32,954 bases of DNA from Ignavibacteriales bacterium. Lineage in GTDB: Bacteria; Bacteroidota; Ignavibacteria; UBA10030; UBA8401. The notes beneath the pieces were generated by a model. It was given only the letters and a program-made list of their open reading frames with translations. It made no database searches and was not told the origin of the DNA. The translations under genes and the position numbers were made by a program. Positions 14,751 through 22,473 of this stretch are shown in pieces (the first letter of the stretch is position 1; the number at the start of each line of letters is the position of its first letter). Location of the stretch: assembly GCA_016182545.1 (NCBI GenBank), contig JACPGG010000166.1, forward strand, positions 1-32,954. The letters are read 5' to 3'.

Positions 14751-15287
14751 TCAGACATGAAAAAGTGCCAACGCTACCGCTGTTGACCACGAGAGCACTT
14801 TGAATTCTCCGTTCGTTACCGCATGCATCAGTTCGTTTCTGGAAAGCGTCACGACCTCCTGCTCTTCAAGATCGTCGGCGATAATTTCTCCTACAGCGTG
14901 AGATCCCCGCGCAAGGTATAAGTGTGCCGTGCCGTTGCCATGGTTGCCATCGCAGGGAAACGAACCGAGGTGGATCCATTCTTTGGCTTCGTATCCCAAT
15001 TCTTCCCGCAATTCTCTTTTTGCGCAGGTCAACGGATCTTCCCCCGGATCGAGATACCCTCCGACGGGAGCAAATGTAACTCCGTTTGCTGCGTACTTGG
15101 TCTGGCGGAAACAAACGAAATCCCCATCGTCATTTTCCACCACTACATTCACATAGTCGGGAGAAATGATCCAGGGCCATTGCTCGATAATTTTTCCATC
15201 GGGAAGCTGCAGCGTGTGATCTTCCACTCTCAGCCATTTGCTGTGGTCGAGGATAGTGGTGCGGGAGAGAGTTTTCCACGGTTTCAT
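14751..15287 (-). CDS. Nudix hydrolase (ADP-sugar pyrophosphatase-like)
   Basis: A 178-residue protein with the Nudix box GYLDPGEDPLTCAKRELREE followed by LGYE, which fits G-x5-E-x7-R-E-U-x-E-E-x-G-U. The N-terminal part (RVEDHTLQLPDGKIIEQWPW) and YAANGVTFAPVGGYLDPGE are as in ADP-ribose/ADP-sugar pyrophosphatases. It would hydrolyse a nucleoside diphosphate linked to another group; which one is not clear. The ATG at 15287 has no good Shine-Dalgarno site, because a copy of a dispersed repeat (15291-15325) ends only 3 nt upstream. It lies in a minus-strand run with the GNAT and YhcH-type genes. Confidence 0.9.
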   Translation of the reverse strand: MKPWKTLSRTTILDHSKWLRVEDHTLQLPDGKIIEQWPWIISPDYVNVVVENDDGDFVCFRQTKYAANGVTFAPVGGYLDPGEDPLTCAKRELREELGYEAKEWIHLGSFPCDGNHGNGTAHLYLARGSHAVGEIIADDLEEQEVVTLSRNELMHAVTNGEFKVLSWSTAVALALFHV

Positions 15288-15290
15288 GTT

Positions 15291-15325
15291 GATTGCTCAG
15301 ATTTCACAGAATATATCGCAGATTG
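15291..15325. repeat. Dispersed intergenic repeat, copy B
   Basis: This 35-bp stretch matches 9216-9250 in 27 of 35 positions, in the same orientation relative to the downstream minus-strand gene, with conserved ends (GATT-R-CTCAGATTTC and CGCAGATTG). It sits directly before the Nudix start codon and takes the place of a ribosome-binding site. Confidence 0.55.
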
Positions 15326-15336
15326 AATATTATGAA

Positions 15337-15849
15337 TTATTTTGTTTTCGCATACATGAACACATCGCCGACCCGTCCGTTCTTGCAGATCGCCTTTTTC
15401 AACCGTGCTTCAAAGAGAAATCCGTTTTTCTCCAGCACATGCGCCGATGCGGCATTCCATTCGAAGACGTCCGCATAGATCCGCACGATGTCGAACGAAG
15501 AGAATCCGTACTGCGTGACGGCACCGATCGCCTCGGTAACAATGCCTCGTCCCCAGAATTGTTCGCCGAGCCAATATCCGAGCTCCATTGATTTCCTGTA
15601 CACATCTTCTTTCTTCACCAATCCGATGCTGCCGACCGCTTCACCGTTGACCACGATCGCAAAAACGGTATCGTGCAAACTCTGCGAAGCATGGTGAACC
15701 CAGCGTTCCGCATCGGACATGGTGTACGGGTGGGGAAAATGATCCCGTACATTTTCCCAGATCTTTTTATTATCGGCATGCTTCACGAGCGAAGGCTCAT
15801 CGCCCGGCTGCCACGGGCGCAAGGTGCTCTTTTTCAGTTGTAATTCCAT
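15337..15849 (-). CDS. GNAT-family N-acetyltransferase (RimJ/RimL-like)
   Basis: A 170-residue protein with the acetyltransf_3 layout: LRPWQPGDEPSLVKHADNKK at the start, GSIGLVKKEDVYRKSMELGY in the middle, the acetyl-CoA-binding WGRGIVTEAIGAVTQYGF and the closing strand VFEWNAASAHVLEKNGFLFE. It should transfer an acetyl group from acetyl-CoA to an amine, for example a protein N-terminus or a small molecule. The ATG overlaps the TAA of the upstream YhcH-type gene (TAATG), so the two are translationally coupled. It is cytoplasmic. Confidence 0.9.
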   Translation of the reverse strand: MELQLKKSTLRPWQPGDEPSLVKHADNKKIWENVRDHFPHPYTMSDAERWVHHASQSLHDTVFAIVVNGEAVGSIGLVKKEDVYRKSMELGYWLGEQFWGRGIVTEAIGAVTQYGFSSFDIVRIYADVFEWNAASAHVLEKNGFLFEARLKKAICKNGRVGDVFMYAKTK

Positions 15850-16292
15850 TACACCGCTACTTTTACGATCGCTTTTTTTGTCCGTGTCATTGGCGGCTGC
15901 GGGGCATGTGCATCTTCCGGAAACAGCACGGCGAACATATCCGGGATCAGATGCACGGTGAACAATGGAGGATCATTGTATAACATCACGTCGTTGTCCG
16001 GGCTGTATTCCTGAGAAATGTTCCTGCACGAATCACTATCGTGCCATTCCAGCGGAAACGATCCTTCGATTGGCAATTGAATGTCGATGTACGAACGGTG
16101 CGTTTCCAATTTTCTCCGCTCATTTCCCGTTTCATCCGTTGCGATGATGATGTACACGTCATCGCCTTCAATGTCGGTTCTCCCGAGCGGAAGGGAGCGG
16201 AGATCGGTACTCTTCAAATAGTCAAACGCATGCTTGAAACTGGAATGCATATTGAAGTATTTTTCCGCCCGGGAGAGATGATCGAGTATCAT
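15849..16292 (-). CDS. YhcH/YjgK/YiaL (EbgC)-family sugar protein
   Basis: A 147-residue single-domain cupin-like protein. It shows MILDHLSRAEKYFNMHSSFK, ETHRSYIDIQLPIEGSFPLE and LFTVHLIPDMFAVLFPEDAH, where conserved His, Asp and Glu residues form the metal site (HRSYIDIQ; FPEDAHAP). Members act on sugars, for example as an anomerase for sialic acid-type sugars or as the small subunit of evolved beta-galactosidase. The specific substrate is not readable. ATG 16292 is preferred over a TTG five codons upstream; GGAG precedes it by about 9 nt. It is coupled to the GNAT gene by a 1-nt overlap. Confidence 0.85.
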   Translation of the reverse strand: MILDHLSRAEKYFNMHSSFKHAFDYLKSTDLRSLPLGRTDIEGDDVYIIIATDETGNERRKLETHRSYIDIQLPIEGSFPLEWHDSDSCRNISQEYSPDNDVMLYNDPPLFTVHLIPDMFAVLFPEDAHAPQPPMTRTKKAIVKVAV

Positions 16293-16388
16293 GGGAGTGT
16301 CCTCCAATTGTGGTGGGAACTTCGATTCCTACGAAAGTAGAAAAGATTTTGTACGGTGGCAAGCAGCAGTTCAATAAAAATTTTCTGA

Positions 16389-17018
16389 TCACCGCTGCAA
16401 CAGTTTAAAGGCGATATTCGGTCCCACACCCTCCTGATGAGCGAGCGCGATCCACAATTTTGCCATCGATTCGAGCAATTCCGCATTCCGTAATTCGCCG
16501 ACATCCACGGCACGCAAACCGACCTCTTCGGCAAGTTGTGTCACAATTTTTTTGGATCCGGGATCGTCCCCGCAAAGGAATCCGTCCGCTTTTACGGAAT
16601 TGAACTGCACGTCGTACAGATTAGCCGCTCCCAATGTATTGAATGCTTTGACGACATGAAATCCGGGGAGACGCTTGGCTATTTCTTCCGCTGCCGAGGT
16701 TCCTTGCGACAGGGGCCATTCGGGATTGGGATGGACAGGATTCGTGCAATCGACGAGAATTTTATCCTTCATGTCGGCGATCTGGAAAACAACTTCCGGA
16801 ACTGCTTCCCACGGGGTTGCTAATACGATCACCTCGGATTTTTTCGCCGCTTCTTTTATAAACATCACCTGCGCGACGGTTTCAAGTCCTTCGAGCGATT
16901 TCAGCGTCTTTTGCGATTTTGGATTGCGAACACCGAAAATAATGGAATGACCTTTTGATGCCCAAATTTTTCCGAGTGAACCGCCGATATTTCCGGCACC
17001 GATGATGGAAATGTTCAT
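16389..17018 (-). CDS. NADP-dependent F420 reductase-like dehydrogenase (NAD(P)-binding)
   Basis: A 209-residue Rossmann protein that starts MNISIIGAGNIGGSLGKIWA, the dinucleotide-binding motif, followed by SKGHSIIFGVRNP. It continues with VIVLATPWEAVPEVV and VDCTNPVHPNPEWPLSQGTS ... VVKAFNTLGAANLYD, as in the NADPH-dependent F420 oxidoreductase and NADPH-FMN/dinucleotide-binding families. Whether it really uses F420 is unknown; many bacterial homologues outside F420-makers are uncharacterised oxidoreductases. ATG 17018 was chosen because GGAG lies 5 nt upstream; a GTG two codons earlier is possible. It is divergent from the dCMP deaminase gene. Confidence 0.8.
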   Translation of the reverse strand: MNISIIGAGNIGGSLGKIWASKGHSIIFGVRNPKSQKTLKSLEGLETVAQVMFIKEAAKKSEVIVLATPWEAVPEVVFQIADMKDKILVDCTNPVHPNPEWPLSQGTSAAEEIAKRLPGFHVVKAFNTLGAANLYDVQFNSVKADGFLCGDDPGSKKIVTQLAEEVGLRAVDVGELRNAELLESMAKLWIALAHQEGVGPNIAFKLLQR

Positions 17019-17170
17019 ACACACTCCGCGGAGGATTGATGGGGAAATGTAAACAATTCTTGCCGATTTGTCACGATGCTTTTACAATACATGTTGATAA
17101 TGGGAGGAAGTTTTCTTTATTTCAATGGCATTCACCGTTATAGCACACATATTTTTTAGAAAAGGTTCCT

Positions 17171-17602
17171 ATGGCACAACACCGCGTTGAATGGAATGAA
17201 TACTTCATGAATATTGCCGATCAGGTTGCGACGCGCAGTACGTGCTCGCGGAAAAATGTCGGCGCCGTCATCGTACGGGACAAAACGATCCTCTCGACCG
17301 GCTACAACGGCAGCCTGCGCGGCGCGCCGCATTGCGACGAGGCGGGGCACGATATGGAGAACGATCATTGCGTCCGTACCGTCCATGCAGAAGCGAACGC
17401 AGTCGCACAGGCGGCAAAGCACGGCGTACGTATCGATCAATCGGAAATTTACGTCACGGCCTCTCCATGCCTTACCTGCTTTAAGTTGGTCGCAAATGCA
17501 GGTGTTACCACTGTGTACTACAAAGAATTTTACCGCGATCAACGCATTACCGAGTACGCCAAACAGGCAGGGGTGACGCTCGTCTACATGGGAAAACAAT
17601 AA
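17171..17602 (+). CDS. Deoxycytidylate (dCMP) deaminase, ComEB type
   Basis: A 143-residue zinc enzyme that converts dCMP to dUMP for thymidylate synthesis. The catalytic motif is His72-Ala-Glu74 (HAEANAVAQ) with Cys100 and Cys103 (SPCLTC) as zinc ligands. Residues HCDEAGH and DHCVRT near positions 54-70 are the extra conserved zinc or structural motif of this group, and TGYNGSLRGAPHC is typical. AAAAGG lies 6 nt before the ATG. The only plus-strand gene in this part, it converges with the small membrane protein gene with a 6-nt gap. Homologues are often labelled ComEB, but a competence role is not implied. Confidence 0.93.
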   Translation: MAQHRVEWNEYFMNIADQVATRSTCSRKNVGAVIVRDKTILSTGYNGSLRGAPHCDEAGHDMENDHCVRTVHAEANAVAQAAKHGVRIDQSEIYVTASPCLTCFKLVANAGVTTVYYKEFYRDQRITEYAKQAGVTLVYMGKQ

Positions 17603-17608
17603 TACATA

Positions 17609-17998
17609 TTACGTTTTATTCCGCAGTCCATAAAACAGCACCGGTGCAACACCAACCCACAGGACGAACAACAGCCACATTTCTCCCGCCGCAACGTTAT
17701 GTGCATGGAGAACATCAGCAACCGTGTTGTTCGGATTCGACAGGATCAGGAAGACCTCGAATATTTCCGTCAGTACACACCAGAGAGCGCCGACGGATAT
17801 CGCCTGGCGCATAGATGTAAAACTCCATTTCGTCACAATATACCACACAGCAATACCGACAAAAAGAATTCCCGTCACGACCGAAATATGGTGAGCCCAC
17901 GGTTCGCCGACGGAATTTTTGTACACAATCTCACGCAACGCTCCGTTTATAAACGCAAGGACGAGAAGAACAAACCAGAATGCAAGGTATTGTTTCAT
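17609..17998 (-). CDS. Small four-helix membrane protein, function unknown
   Basis: A 129-residue protein with about four membrane segments (LAFWFVLLVLAFINGAL, ISVVTGILFVGIAVWYIV, AISVGALWCVLTEIFEVFLI, EMWLLFVLWVGVAPVLFYGL) and short loops. No family could be named. A positive tail (LRNKT) suggests that the C-terminus is cytoplasmic. It is convergent with the dCMP deaminase gene. Whether it is expressed is uncertain because no good ribosome site was seen. Confidence 0.6.
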   Translation of the reverse strand: MKQYLAFWFVLLVLAFINGALREIVYKNSVGEPWAHHISVVTGILFVGIAVWYIVTKWSFTSMRQAISVGALWCVLTEIFEVFLILSNPNNTVADVLHAHNVAAGEMWLLFVLWVGVAPVLFYGLRNKT

Positions 17999-18177
17999 GT
18001 GGAAGTAATATTCAATCGTGTTTGTGATAGATGAAAAGTACAGGAAAAAGGGAGAACAGCAACAAGATTTTATGGTAATAATTTGGTAATACTGCCATAA
18101 CCCACAGGTAAACTCATCTTGGCATATTCTTTTCGATTTCTAATGCCGTTTTTCATAAATAATCTTGTAAGAAAATT

Positions 18178-18279
18178 GTTCATACTGAGCAACCTGCCTG
18201 CCGGCAGGCAGGGATGTCGCGTCTTAAAAATCCCTCGACGCATCCCAACAAAAAGCGTTGGGATTTGCTCAGGATGAAC
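18178..18279. repeat. Composite palindromic element with 15-bp inverted ends
   Basis: The ends GTTCATACTGAGCAA (18178-18192) and TTGCTCAGGATGAAC (18265-18279) pair with one mismatch. Inside are a perfect 20-bp palindrome, CCTGCCTGCCGGCAGGCAGG (18193-18212), and a hairpin, ATCCCAAC (18242-18249) with GTTGGGAT (18257-18264). This is a MITE-like intergenic element of the TCATCCTGAGC type. The stretch 17999-18397 otherwise has no gene. Confidence 0.65.
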
Positions 18280-18397
18280 ATGACGGCGACGTCGCGTCGA
18301 AGTATGATTCGAAAACGCAAGAAAACTTTTGAGAAATGGCACTAGTTATTTATTCGGCGCCGTAGACCATACCACACACCAACAAAGGGAATATGAA

Positions 18398-19462
18398 ATG
18401 AAACGTACAGTTCTGTTTACCGTTCTGTTCATTGTTTTTCTGCATGGGCAGGAAAAACCTGTCACAAAACTCAGCGGCTACATGTTCGGCGATTTTTACT
18501 ACAACGTTGCACGTGATACGGCGATTGGATCAATAAGCAACGCTGCAACCGGCGGAGTACACGATCTCAATGGATTTCAATTACGGAGGATCTACCTGAC
18601 ATACGACGGCGATATTTCACCGACATTCACAAGCCGTTTGAGATTGGAAGGATCGGTGGGAGCGCCGTTCATTAAGGATGCATATATAAAATGGAAAAAT
18701 ATTTTTGACGGATCAGATCTGGTCTTTGGGCTTCAACCAACACCGGCATTTGAAGTGTCGGAAACAATCTGGGGATACCGATCGCTTGAGAAAACTATCA
18801 TGGATTTGCGCGGTATCGTTACGCCGCGCGATCTGGCAGTGAGCCTTCGAGGGAAAATTGATGAGCAGGGAATGCTCGGGTATTGGGTCATGTTCGGCAA
18901 TAACAGCAGCACGGGATCGGAATCCGACAAATACAAACGGCTGTATGGTCATCTCCAGATTCTTCCTGCGGAAAAAATTTCTGTAACGATCTATGCCGAT
19001 TATAAAATGCAGCGCGCTGTCAACGATCTTAAAAGTACATCCACGCCAAAAGCAACATTGAATCACAACGTGCTGACCACGGCACTCTTTGCGGGATATA
19101 CTGAAAAAGGCTCATTCAATATCGGCGTTGAAGGATTCCTGCAATCGACACCGAATGATTATAAAGACGGTTCGCCTGATTCACTTGTGACCAAGAATGC
19201 AATTGGGGTTTCTCTCTTCGGCTCCGTCAATGTCGGCAGCAATCTCGCCCTCGTCGGACGGTACGATCTTTTTGATCCCAACACCCACAGCAAGTCGACC
19301 GGTGATTCCCGCAATTATTTTATTCTTGGTGCCGATTGGAAAGCGGATAAGAATGTATCGATCATTCCTAACATTCAGTACGAAACATATGAGGATTTCG
19401 GAGGTCGTTCGTTCGATCCGTCACTGACCGCCCGGATTACGCTGTTTTACACGTTTCTTTGA
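18398..19462 (+). CDS. Outer-membrane porin, probably phosphate-related
   Basis: A 354-residue protein with a signal peptide (MKRTVLFTVLFIVFLHGQEK), then strands with alternating residues (GYMFGDFYYNVARD, FQLRRIYLTYDGDISPTFTS, LRLEGSVGAPFIKDAYIKWK), and a closing strand DPSLTARITLFYTFL with a terminal leucine. This is a 16- to 18-strand barrel like the OprO/OprP phosphate-selective porins and other FCB porins. The direct neighbour of pstS on the same strand, 82 nt upstream of it, supports a phosphate-uptake role. ATG 18398 has AAAGGG upstream and gives a clean signal peptide; a longer open frame from 18329 lies outside that site. No Pho-type repeat was seen in its own upstream region. Confidence 0.8.
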   Translation: MKRTVLFTVLFIVFLHGQEKPVTKLSGYMFGDFYYNVARDTAIGSISNAATGGVHDLNGFQLRRIYLTYDGDISPTFTSRLRLEGSVGAPFIKDAYIKWKNIFDGSDLVFGLQPTPAFEVSETIWGYRSLEKTIMDLRGIVTPRDLAVSLRGKIDEQGMLGYWVMFGNNSSTGSESDKYKRLYGHLQILPAEKISVTIYADYKMQRAVNDLKSTSTPKATLNHNVLTTALFAGYTEKGSFNIGVEGFLQSTPNDYKDGSPDSLVTKNAIGVSLFGSVNVGSNLALVGRYDLFDPNTHSKSTGDSRNYFILGADWKADKNVSIIPNIQYETYEDFGGRSFDPSLTARITLFYTFL

Positions 19463-19469
19463 AAAGTGG

Positions 19470-19497
19470 TTAACACATTCTTAACACACGAATAACA
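19470..19497 (+). promoter_or_regulatory. Pho-box-like array: three TTAACA-type hexamers at 11-bp spacing
   Basis: TTAACA at 19470-19475, TTAACA at 19481-19486 and ATAACA at 19492-19497 are spaced exactly 11 bp. This matches PhoP/PhoB boxes in layout (direct repeats with 11-bp period). It lies about 48 nt upstream of the pstS start. Neither a PhoB/PhoR pair nor an obvious -10 box was found in the window. Confidence 0.75.
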
Positions 19498-19544
19498 CGC
19501 AGGTAATTGAAAAATTCTACCTTGAAGTAAAAAAGGACAATCTC

Positions 19545-20582
19545 ATGAAGAAAATTCTCTCATTCATATTATTCGTTGCACTGACGAATATTGCAGCAGC
19601 ACAGTTGCAGCTGAACGGTGCAGGCGCGACATTCCCCTACGTGATCTATTCAAAATGGTTCGATGAATACCAAAAGAAGACCGGTGTTCAGTTCAACTAC
19701 CAATCGATCGGCAGCGGCGGAGGGATCAAGCAGGTGATCGAAGGAACGGTCGATTTCGGCGCAACCGATGGTCCGATGACGGATACACAACTTGCCGAAG
19801 CGAAGACCAAACAGGGAACCGATGTTCTGCACATTCCCACAGTGATGGGTGCGGTCGTCGCGACGTACAATGTTCCGGGAATCGGCGCCGATCTGAAATT
19901 GACCCCGGATGCGCTCGCGGAAATTTTTCTCGGCAAGATCACAAAATGGAATGATGCAAAGATCGCCGATGCCAATAAAGGAAAGAATCTTCCCGACAAA
20001 TCGATCGTTGTGGTGCACCGTTCGGACGGCAGCGGCACGACGTATATCTTCGTCGATTACCTTTCCAAAGTCAGTGCGGAATGGCAGTCGAAGGTCGGAG
20101 TCGGAACATCGGTGAAATGGCCCGTGGGATTAGGAGGAAAAGGAAATGAAGGGGTCGCAGGACAGGTGAAACAGATCGAAGGTTCGATCGGATACGTTGA
20201 ACTTGCGTACGCCGTAAAAAACAATTTGTCATACGCCTCCATAAGGAATAAAGCAGGTAATTTCATCGCACCATCGCTGGAATCTGTCACTGCTGCTGCG
20301 ATGAACGAGGCGGATAAAATGCCGGAGGATCTTCGCGTCTCCATCACCGATGCCGCCGGAAAAAATTCATATCCCATCGGCGGATTCACATGGCTGCTGA
20401 TCTACAAAGATCAAAAGAATGAAGAGAAGGCAAAAGCACTGGTGAACTTTTTGAAATGGGCATTCAAAGAAGGAGAGGCGTTTGCGCCGTCGTTGTACTA
20501 TGCACCGCTGCCGAAAGAGGTGATCAAACTGAATGAAAAGAAGATCGCTTCGATGCGGTACAATGGAAAGCCGATTCAATAA
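19545..20582 (+). CDS. pstS: Phosphate ABC transporter substrate-binding protein PstS
   Basis: A 345-residue periplasmic phosphate-binding protein. The signal peptide is MKKILSFILFVALTNIAAAQ, followed by LNGAGATFPYVIYSKW, YQSIGSGGGIKQVIEG, DFGATDGPMTD and HRSDGSGTTYIFVDY; the S-G-S-G, T-F, D and R-S-D-G-S-G-T segments form the phosphate site. It captures phosphate in the periplasm and delivers it to PstCA. AAGGACAATCTC precedes the ATG. It is the first gene of the pst operon, is preceded by a Pho-box-like array, and is followed by an intercistronic hairpin before pstC that may raise its relative expression. Confidence 0.97.
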   Translation: MKKILSFILFVALTNIAAAQLQLNGAGATFPYVIYSKWFDEYQKKTGVQFNYQSIGSGGGIKQVIEGTVDFGATDGPMTDTQLAEAKTKQGTDVLHIPTVMGAVVATYNVPGIGADLKLTPDALAEIFLGKITKWNDAKIADANKGKNLPDKSIVVVHRSDGSGTTYIFVDYLSKVSAEWQSKVGVGTSVKWPVGLGGKGNEGVAGQVKQIEGSIGYVELAYAVKNNLSYASIRNKAGNFIAPSLESVTAAAMNEADKMPEDLRVSITDAAGKNSYPIGGFTWLLIYKDQKNEEKAKALVNFLKWAFKEGEAFAPSLYYAPLPKEVIKLNEKKIASMRYNGKPIQ

Positions 20583-20599
20583 ATTGGAGTGAAAAAATC

Positions 20600-20632
20600 A
20601 AATGACCGCCGCCGTTGAGGTGACGGTCATTT
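20600..20632 (+). terminator. Intercistronic stem-loop between pstS and pstC
   Basis: AAATGACCG (20600-20608) and CGGTCATTT (20624-20632) form a 9-bp stem with a 15-nt loop. The following ATTCTTGA is only moderately T-rich, so it is a weak terminator or RNA-stability hairpin rather than a full stop. It would let the abundant PstS be made in excess over the permeases. Confidence 0.5.
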
Positions 20633-20647
20633 ATTCTTGATATAGAT

Positions 20648-21616
20648 ATGGTCTCTTCATCCCGTCTCGAATTGACAGCCGAGCCAAAGATAGCGATGCA
20701 AAACTTTGGCGATTCGCTCTTTAAATATCTCACAACATTTTTTGCCGCTCTTGTGCTTCTGCTCATCGGCGTCATGGCGTATGAGATGTATGCAACGTCG
20801 TCACTTTCGATAGAGAAATTCGGATGGAGTTTTTTGACAAGTTCCGAATGGGATCCGGTCATGGAACAGTACGGCGCGCTGCCGTTCATCTATGGCACGC
20901 TCGTATCGTCGTTGCTTGCATTGATCCTTGCGCTTCCTGTCGGCGTCGGCATCGCCGTCTTTTTAACCGAACTTGCGCCGCCCTGGCTTGAGCGTCCGTT
21001 TTCTTTTATTGTCGAATTGCTCGCCGGCATTCCGAGCATTGTGTACGGGTTGTGGGGATTTTTTGTCATGGTACCGTGGATCCGTTCGTCAGTGGAACCG
21101 TTCCTGAGCGAGAATTTCGGATTCATTCCGTTGTTCGAAGGAGCGCCGTACGGCGTGGGAATGCTTGCTGCCGGCGTCATTCTTTCGATCATGGTCCTGC
21201 CGATCATTGCATCGATCTCGCGTGATGTATTAAATGCGGTCCCTGTCTCTCAAAAGGAAGCGGCATTGGCGCTCGGCTCTACGCGATGGGAGGCGACACG
21301 AATTGCGATCAGTTATTCCCGTTCCGGAATTCTCGGCGCAACGATCCTCGGTCTGGGGCGCGCATTGGGAGAAACAATGGCTGTTACGATGGTCATCGGC
21401 AATCGTCCCGAAATAAAACTTTCATTGTTCGAGCCGGGATATACGATGGCAAGCGTTCTTGCCAACGAGTTCACCGAAGCGACATCTGAAATGTATATCA
21501 GCGCACTGATCGAAATAGCGCTCGTTTTATTTATTGTAGCGATCCTTGTCAATGCGATCGCACGGTTGCTGGTATGGAGTTTTACGCGTACTTCGAATGT
21601 GGGAGGGCGCCTGTAA
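20648..21616 (+). CDS. pstC: Phosphate ABC transporter permease PstC
   Basis: A 322-residue inner-membrane permease with about six membrane segments. After MVSSSRLELTAEPKIAMQNF the first segment is LTTFFAALVLLLIGVMAYEM. The ABC-permease EAA region reads SQKEAALALGSTRWEATRIA, followed by LGATILGLGRALGETMAVTM. It forms the channel with PstA. The start is taken as ATG 20648; a later ATG at 20696 is possible because no strong site is seen. It sits between the intercistronic hairpin and pstA, with the latter starting 1 nt after its stop. Confidence 0.95.
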   Translation: MVSSSRLELTAEPKIAMQNFGDSLFKYLTTFFAALVLLLIGVMAYEMYATSSLSIEKFGWSFLTSSEWDPVMEQYGALPFIYGTLVSSLLALILALPVGVGIAVFLTELAPPWLERPFSFIVELLAGIPSIVYGLWGFFVMVPWIRSSVEPFLSENFGFIPLFEGAPYGVGMLAAGVILSIMVLPIIASISRDVLNAVPVSQKEAALALGSTRWEATRIAISYSRSGILGATILGLGRALGETMAVTMVIGNRPEIKLSLFEPGYTMASVLANEFTEATSEMYISALIEIALVLFIVAILVNAIARLLVWSFTRTSNVGGRL

Positions 21617-21617
21617 G

Positions 21618-22460
21618 ATGGAACGGACTATGTTTTTTCATTACAGAAAATTCAAGAACCTGTTCATGTACGGGTTGTGCATGCTCAGCGTCGGTGTTGC
21701 ACTGGTCCCGCTTCTCTTGATCTTTTATCACACGATCTCACTCGGCGTTTCCGCATTGAATGTGGATTTCTTCACACAGCTGCCGAAACCGGTCGGTGAA
21801 TCTGGCGGCGGACTCGCCAACGCGATCGTCGGAACATTGATCCTGGTCGGACTGGGAAGTATCATCGGATTGCCGGTCGGAATTTTAGCCGGCATCTATC
21901 TTTCGGAATTCGGAAACAACAAATTTGCCGCTGCGGTTCGTTTCATGACCGATGTCTTGAACGGCGTTCCATCGATCGTCACCGGCGTTGTTGCGTATAC
22001 GATCGTTGTGCTGCCGATGAAACATTTCTCCGCGTATGCCGGCGGATTTGCGCTCGGCATTTTGATGATCCCGATTGTTACACGGACAACGGAAGAAATG
22101 TTGAAGACCGTTCCGAATTCGTACCGTGAAGCTGCGCTGGCGTTGGGAATACCGCAATGGAAAACGACGCTGCGCATCGTCATGCCCGCCGCACTTGGCG
22201 GCATCGTCACGGGTGTCATGCTGGCGATTGCTCGGGCAGCAGGGGAAACGGCGCCGTTGCTGTTCACAGCGCTCAACAATCGCTTCTGGCATACGTCGCT
22301 CGATCAGCCGATCGCATCGTTGACCGTCTTCATTTACAATTACGGCGTATCGCCGTTCGAAGACTGGATCGCACAGGCGTGGGCAGGTGCGTTGATATTG
22401 ATCCTGTTGGTACTCCTCTTAAGTATTGCCGTTCGTTTTGCGACGCGGCAACGATATTAA
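21618..22460 (+). CDS. pstA: Phosphate ABC transporter permease PstA
   Basis: A 280-residue inner-membrane permease that pairs with PstC. It starts [20 protein letters not shown] and has [16 protein letters not shown] and [20 protein letters not shown]. The EAA loop is [20 protein letters not shown], followed by [26 protein letters not shown] precedes ATG 21618, which lies 1 nt after the pstC stop codon, so translation is coupled; an upstream ATG inside pstC would add a non-homologous stretch. It is followed 13 nt later by pstB. Confidence 0.95.
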   Translation: MERTMFFHYRKFKNLFMYGLCMLSVGVALVPLLLIFYHTISLGVSALNVDFFTQLPKPVGESGGGLANAIVGTLILVGLGSIIGLPVGILAGIYLSEFGNNKFAAAVRFMTDVLNGVPSIVTGVVAYTIVVLPMKHFSAYAGGFALGILMIPIVTRTTEEMLKTVPNSYREAALALGIPQWKTTLRIVMPAALGGIVTGVMLAIARAAGETAPLLFTALNNRFWHTSLDQPIASLTVFIYNYGVSPFEDWIAQAWAGALILILLVLLLSIAVRFATRQRY

Positions 22461-22473
22461 ACCGGAAAAAAGT

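Noticed and set aside
18070-18342. 90-codon minus-strand open frame containing the phrase RHPCLPAGR
   Set aside because: The phrase is the translation of the CCTGCCTGCCGGCAGG repeat, and the frame runs through the whole composite repeat; it is a spurious ORF.
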